Assembly (NCBI GenBank): GCA_003167475.1
Contig: PMTB01000281.1
Coordinates: forward strand, 1 to 18,568
Length of the DNA stretch: 18,568 nucleotides
Reading direction: 5' to 3'
Source: a candidate division FCPU426 bacterium
GTDB taxonomy: Bacteria > Oederibacteriota > PGYV01 > Palsa-1178
Made by a program: the position numbers and the translations under genes. The notes below the pieces were generated by a model. That model was given only the letters and a program-made list of their open reading frames with translations, ran no database searches and was not told the DNA's origin. This document shows, one piece after another, positions 14,843 to 18,568 of the stretch; position 1 is the first letter of the stretch; every line of letters begins with the position of its first letter.

Positions 14843-16951
14843 ATGATTTCTCTGAAGACACAGGCACCTAAAAGCGGATTTGTATCACCTTTTGTAATCC
14901 TAAGAACCTTGGGTCTTATATTTTTATTCATGATCCTCATATTAAACGCTTCACCAATTCACGCTTCAGCCTGCAACCCCTCGGCGGCGCAATTGTGCGT
15001 GGCCCTTGACGATACCGCGGTTGTTTACCTTAACGGCACCCTGATCGACACTTTTACATATTGTGATATCAGTTGGGCATGTACCCCCAAATGTATTGCG
15101 TTGTCGCCCGCGCAAATGGCGCTGCTTTTGGACAGCGGGAACGTAATTTCTGTATATGACCAGAATACGAACTGCTGCGAAGTTTGGGCCTCCTGGTCGC
15201 TTGATATTACCTGCGCGACCGGGCATGCCATAATTTCAAGCGATAACCGCCCCGTCAAATTATATTACGATACGACCTGCACTAACCCCAATCCTTCACC
15301 CACTCCCCAGGGAGCGGCCAACTGGTATGACAGGATCGGTTACAATGACACGGGCTGGGGAAATCCGGTCGATATGACCGGAAAAAAATATGGCAGGAGG
15401 ATCTTTGACCCGAGCACGGGAAACCTTCTCGCGGCTTTGAGTTACGCCGCGACCATGTCCACAAATTGCGGGGCGTTGTGGTTCAGGGAAGGCTTTGACC
15501 TGACCCCGGAACCGACAGTGGCGCCTCCGGCATTTACAATTTCAAAGACAGCCAATCCGAGCACAAATATAGGCCAGAATTCGCCATGGCTTATCACATT
15601 TACTTTGCATATCTGCAATACCGGGGGCGGAACTTTTGGAAATCCGGTCAATATAGCGGACCAGTGGAACAATGCCGTGGACGGCTGGCAATATAACTGG
15701 CCCTATGATATTACGGACCCGACATTCGGGTGGATAAAAGGGTCCGGCTCGGGAACAACCGCGACCATACAGTTTGCGGACGGGTTCCCCGGCAATTCCT
15801 GTTATGATTACATTTATTCCGTTACAATGTACAGCGGCCAGCCGACGTATTGCGTGAACTGGAATAATATCGCGGACTTAAGTTACCTGGCCCAGCCCAC
15901 GAAGGAAGCTAACGCGCTGCTGCAGGACTATTGCCCTCCGCCGCCTGTTTTTTCGCTGGTCAAAACCGCGAACAAAACATCCGGCATTGTGAACGGCGAC
16001 AGTATTTCGTTTAATATGCACATTTGCAATACGGGCGGCGCTGCTTGGGATAACAGCGGTAATATGAAGCTGGTCGACGACTGGACGTCGAATTCTGACG
16101 GCTGGCAGTATGACGGCCCGTATTACACGGGCAACCCGGCTACGGGTATCTCAAGCATAAGCGCGTCAAACACGGGGCATGTGACCACATACACCATATC
16201 CCTGGCTCCTCCCGGATTCACGGGCTGCGTGGATGTGCCCATGAACATGCATATGACGACAAGGAATCCCGGCAATTGCGCTTGGATCAATAACGCATCT
16301 TTGACCTATTTTGCCTCGCCGGTCATAAATTCATCGGTCGCCATGCAGGACTTATGTTCGCCCACGTTTACGGCAACGCCGACATTCACAGTGACACCGA
16401 CAAAGACACAGACATTTACGATGACCCAGACCATCACTTATTCGCCGACAAAAACAATATCCGCTACCCCGACCCTGACGCAGACATCACAGCCGCCAAG
16501 CAACACTTTTACGCGCACCGTTACATTCACGCCGACTTACACCATAACCCCGCAGCCGACCATGGATATAACAAAGACTGCGAACGTAAGCGCGGCTACT
16601 TTTGGGGACACGATAACCTATACGCTGACATACCACAACACAGGTTCGGTTACCGCCAACCCCGTGTGCATTTACGACACGGTGCCGGCTTCAATAACAT
16701 ATATCGGAAGTTCAAACGCGCCAACCACCGGCGCTCCGGATCTTGCATGGTGCTTCGGCCCTGTGGCTCCGGGCGGGAACGGGACCATAACATGGTGGGG
16801 AAGGATTACGAGTTATCCGTTCAATCCGTTATTTGACCTTCGGATATATCTCGGGGACATCCTTATTATCAGGGAAGAAAAGATAGCGACTTACAAAAGT
16901 TATATTGACAGCGAAAATCTGGCTTTCATGCCGTATGTTTTGAGGGAATAG
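14843..16951 (+). CDS. Secreted Cys-rich multidomain protein with Thr/Pro linker
   Basis: A 702-residue exported protein of unknown function. A signal peptide covers residues 1-43, with hydrophobic core LGLIFLFMILIL and likely cleavage after HASA. A Cys-rich beta domain (about 44-225) follows, with VVYLNGTLID suggesting a beta-sandwich. Two tandem homologous domains (about 231-366 and 367-505) share KTAN, HICNTGG, DGWQY and a closing QDxC. Next come a Thr/Pro linker (507-573; TFTATPTFTVTPTKTQTFT) and a DUF11-like domain from 574 (MDITKTANVSAATFGDTITY). The tail after about 660 does not look like the end of a DUF11 domain. ATG at 14843 is chosen because AAGGGGAG at 14832-14839 lies just before it and the promoter lies between it and the earlier in-frame start. 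It is probably co-transcribed with the next gene, 22 bases on. An extracellular or surface role is inferred. Confidence 0.82.
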   Translation: MISLKTQAPKSGFVSPFVILRTLGLIFLFMILILNASPIHASACNPSAAQLCVALDDTAVVYLNGTLIDTFTYCDISWACTPKCIALSPAQMALLLDSGNVISVYDQNTNCCEVWASWSLDITCATGHAIISSDNRPVKLYYDTTCTNPNPSPTPQGAANWYDRIGYNDTGWGNPVDMTGKKYGRRIFDPSTGNLLAALSYAATMSTNCGALWFREGFDLTPEPTVAPPAFTISKTANPSTNIGQNSPWLITFTLHICNTGGGTFGNPVNIADQWNNAVDGWQYNWPYDITDPTFGWIKGSGSGTTATIQFADGFPGNSCYDYIYSVTMYSGQPTYCVNWNNIADLSYLAQPTKEANALLQDYCPPPPVFSLVKTANKTSGIVNGDSISFNMHICNTGGAAWDNSGNMKLVDDWTSNSDGWQYDGPYYTGNPATGISSISASNTGHVTTYTISLAPPGFTGCVDVPMNMHMTTRNPGNCAWINNASLTYFASPVINSSVAMQDLCSPTFTATPTFTVTPTKTQTFTMTQTITYSPTKTISATPTLTQTSQPPSNTFTRTVTFTPTYTITPQPTMDITKTANVSAATFGDTITYTLTYHNTGSVTANPVCIYDTVPASITYIGSSNAPTTGAPDLAWCFGPVAPGGNGTITWWGRITSYPFNPLFDLRIYLGDILIIREEKIATYKSYIDSENLAFMPYVLRE

Positions 16952-16959
16952 AAATTCCC
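16944..16959 (+). other. Hairpin over the stop codon before the second stalk gene
   Basis: GGGAAT (16944-16949) and ATTCCC (16954-16959) form a perfect 6-bp stem with loop AGAA. The stem-loop overlaps the TAG stop of the first stalk gene and ends 4 bases before the ribosome-binding site of the second (AGGAGG, 16964-16969). It may tune translation of the downstream gene. Confidence 0.4.
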
Positions 16960-16973
16960 TTAAAGGAGGGTTT

Positions 16974-18568
16974 ATGTTTACATCGCGCGCATTTTTACGC
17001 AAAACAAGCGGCGATTGGACAGTAAACCCGTTAAATCGTTTAACTTCATTGACGTTAAAAAACCTTGTTTTATTAATTATATTCCTTGTTGTATTTCCGG
17101 TATTATCATCCGCGGTTTCAACTGTACAGGGCCTGGCAGTTTCTCCTGGCACGGTCAGTGCTGGACAAAATGTAACCATCACTTTTCAGTTTATGGGGAC
17201 GAACGGGGGTTGCAAGATCTCTTACTTCGCGGCCCTGTCCGATCAATGCGCGATAAGGCCGGCAAATACCGCTGGAAGGCAGTCCATACTTGTGTCCGAG
17301 GCCGGGATGGATGTTGCCAATACCAATGTGGGCCCGGGGAGGAACAGCCAGTGCAATGGAGACAGCGCCTGGCATAATAACACCGATGTGGCCTGCGGTA
17401 TGGAATCGGGAGGCGCGCCTGTTTACATGACGGTTCCGGGAGCCTGGCCAAACGGTACTTATTACGCCATTGTGTGCGTCAGGGACTGCAACATATACGC
17501 GAACCCAAACCCTGCAATTGATAATCAGTACTGCGTTTCTTTTACGGTGGGCCCGGTGGGTTCACCCACCAATACCCCGAGCCCGACTCCGACTTATACC
17601 AGGACGCCTTTGCCTTCGCCGACTATATCGCCGACCACCATTCCCGCCGGCTGCATCATGAACTACGCGAATATCAGCTACGGCAACCAGGATGACGTCA
17701 TGGTTTGCGTAATGTCGCCCACGCAGTCGCCGACGCAGTCACCGTCCGACACCCCGACACTCACGCGCACCCCTACATCCACATACACCAGCACGTTCAC
17801 TTTCACTTCTACAGCCACAGCAACCCCGACGCTTACCCTTACTTTTACCCCGACTAATACCGTGTCGCTTACGTTTACCCCGACATATACCCCCACTTTT
17901 ACATTCACGCTAACGCGCACGCCGACATTCACCGTGACGTTCACGACGTCGCCGACATTTACAGGCACATTTACCCCGACGTTCACCGCGACAAACACAT
18001 TTACGCCGAGCTTTACCCCCACGTACACCGTGTCGAAGACTTTTACGCCGACTGTTACGCCGTCTGATACGCCCACATACACTTATACCTCAACGCCGAC
18101 ATTCACGTATACTTATACCGTGACAAATACATTTACCCCGACTTACACGCCCACATACACGACTTCGCCGACATTTACTCCGACTTACACGCCGACATTT
18201 TCGCGGACATTTACAAGCACCATGACGCCGACATATACCGCCACAAACACCTATACGCCGACATTTACACTGACGTTCACGGTATCGCAGACATTCACCC
18301 CCACGTACACGCCCACATTCACGGCGACGCCCACTTCAACTTTCACTTCGACTTACACGCCCTCATACACGGTAACCCTGACGCGCACTCCGACAAATAC
18401 CCCGACGTACACGACTTCGCCGACATATACGCCGACTTACACCCCGACGTTCACCCTTACATTCACAAACACCATGACGCCGACGTATACCGCCACAAAC
18501 ACCTTTACGCCGACATTCACGCTGACATTCACCGTGTCGCAGACGTTCACCCCCACGTACACGCCCAC
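16974..18568 (+). CDS. Secreted protein with giant Thr-X/Pro repeat stalk (partial)
   Basis: An open frame from ATG 16974 to the right edge with no stop, at least 531 codons. A perfect AGGAGG at 16964-16969 lies 4 bases before the ATG. The signal peptide has a long basic N-region and core LVLLIIFLVVFPVL, with likely cleavage after LSSA (residue 47). An Ig-like, Cys-containing domain (about 48-193) opens with LAVSPGTVSAGQNVTITFQF. A first Pro/Thr linker (about 195-223) and a 23-residue Cys-bearing insert (about 224-246) come next. From about residue 248 almost every second residue is Thr, alternating with Pro, Phe, Tyr, Leu, Val, Asn, Ser and Ala (TFTPTYTPTFTATNTFTPTF). No catalytic motif is visible. 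It is probably a surface stalk, adhesin or fibre; the tract may be O-glycosylated. The C-terminus and anchor lie outside the window. Confidence 0.82.
   Translation, partial: MFTSRAFLRKTSGDWTVNPLNRLTSLTLKNLVLLIIFLVVFPVLSSAVSTVQGLAVSPGTVSAGQNVTITFQFMGTNGGCKISYFAALSDQCAIRPANTAGRQSILVSEAGMDVANTNVGPGRNSQCNGDSAWHNNTDVACGMESGGAPVYMTVPGAWPNGTYYAIVCVRDCNIYANPNPAIDNQYCVSFTVGPVGSPTNTPSPTPTYTRTPLPSPTISPTTIPAGCIMNYANISYGNQDDVMVCVMSPTQSPTQSPSDTPTLTRTPTSTYTSTFTFTSTATATPTLTLTFTPTNTVSLTFTPTYTPTFTFTLTRTPTFTVTFTTSPTFTGTFTPTFTATNTFTPSFTPTYTVSKTFTPTVTPSDTPTYTYTSTPTFTYTYTVTNTFTPTYTPTYTTSPTFTPTYTPTFSRTFTSTMTPTYTATNTYTPTFTLTFTVSQTFTPTYTPTFTATPTSTFTSTYTPSYTVTLTRTPTNTPTYTTSPTYTPTYTPTFTLTFTNTMTPTYTATNTFTPTFTLTFTVSQTFTPTYTP
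17716..18568 (+). repeat. Thr-codon tandem repeat tract with 252-bp super-repeat
   Basis: At DNA level an ACN codon occurs at nearly every second codon, giving a degenerate 6-base period over at least 853 bp. A higher-order period of 252 bp (84 codons) is superimposed. The unit at 18147-18398 is followed by a homologous copy from 18399 to the window edge. Anchors such as ATGACGCCGAC recur at 18222 and 18474, and the coding TTS, STMTPTY/NTMTPTY and TVSQTFTPTYTP segments recur in phase. The tract continues past the edge. Confidence 0.85.

Noticed and set aside
14960..14976. Lipoprotein signal at the first Cys after the signal peptide of the first stalk gene
   Set aside because: The residues before the Cys are HASA; a His at -4 and Ala at -3 do not fit a normal lipobox, so ordinary signal peptidase cleavage is more likely.
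16354..16836. Plus-strand open frame of 160 codons overlapping the first stalk gene
   Set aside because: Frame-shifted reading of the Thr/Pro linker and DUF11 domain, rich in Asp and His as expected from shifted ACN codons.
17678..18082. Minus-strand open frame of 134 codons rich in Val and Gly
   Set aside because: It is the complement of the ACN-NNN repeat, which reads as repeated Val codons; there is no ribosome site and the plus-strand frame has signal peptide and domains.
17716..18568. CRISPR array
   Set aside because: The repeats are short, in one reading frame and coding, with no spacers of constant length between identical repeats.

Overview
This 18.6-kb window looks like a chromosomal fragment of an uncultured two-membrane (diderm) bacterium of moderate G+C content. 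The envelope genes show the second membrane: a LolC/E-type permease with a LolD ATPase, and a giant TamB-like protein. ClpC with a UVR domain argues against a typical proteobacterium. Very long Thr/Pro-rich secreted tracts recall poorly characterised candidate phyla; I cannot place the organism more precisely, and any phylum name would be a guess. Every convincing gene lies on the + strand.

Layout. (1) 1-530: the end of a transcription unit with a small two-helix membrane protein, a possible 25-residue peptide and a strong terminator. (2) 580-766: a consensus promoter and tRNA-Gly(CCC). (3) 912-3280: a PHP-domain phosphoesterase overlapping lysS by 4 bp (ATGA). (4) 3281-3527: a non-coding spacer filled by a large inverted repeat built of heptamers. 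(5) 3528-6329: lolC/E, lolD and a branched-chain aminotransferase (ilvE), translationally coupled by 8-bp and 4-bp overlaps. (6) 6330-6622: a REPIN-like palindromic element and a probable clpC promoter. (7) 6623-14401: clpC, then 15 nt later a 1,777-residue TamB-family protein. (8) 14402-14842: a 441-bp spacer with a second REPIN-like element and a good promoter. (9) 14843 to the right edge: two adjacent secreted, Cys-rich proteins with Thr/Pro stalks. The second runs off the window in a tract where nearly every second residue is Thr.

How the genes fit together. lysS next to lolC/E and lolD is a neighbourhood I recall from several diderm groups. LolCD extracts lipoproteins from the inner membrane, and TamB-family proteins bridge the periplasm for lipid or outer-membrane-protein traffic, so much of the window serves envelope biogenesis. 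ClpC covers protein quality control. The two terminal genes probably supply surface or extracellular fibre-like proteins.

The least explained content is the Thr-X stalk protein with its 252-bp higher-order repeat, the Cys-containing tandem domains of its neighbour, two intergenic elements bounded by TGTAG and CTACA that resemble REP doublets, and two intergenic heptamer-based repeats. No CRISPR array, insertion sequence, phage gene or minus-strand gene is supported.
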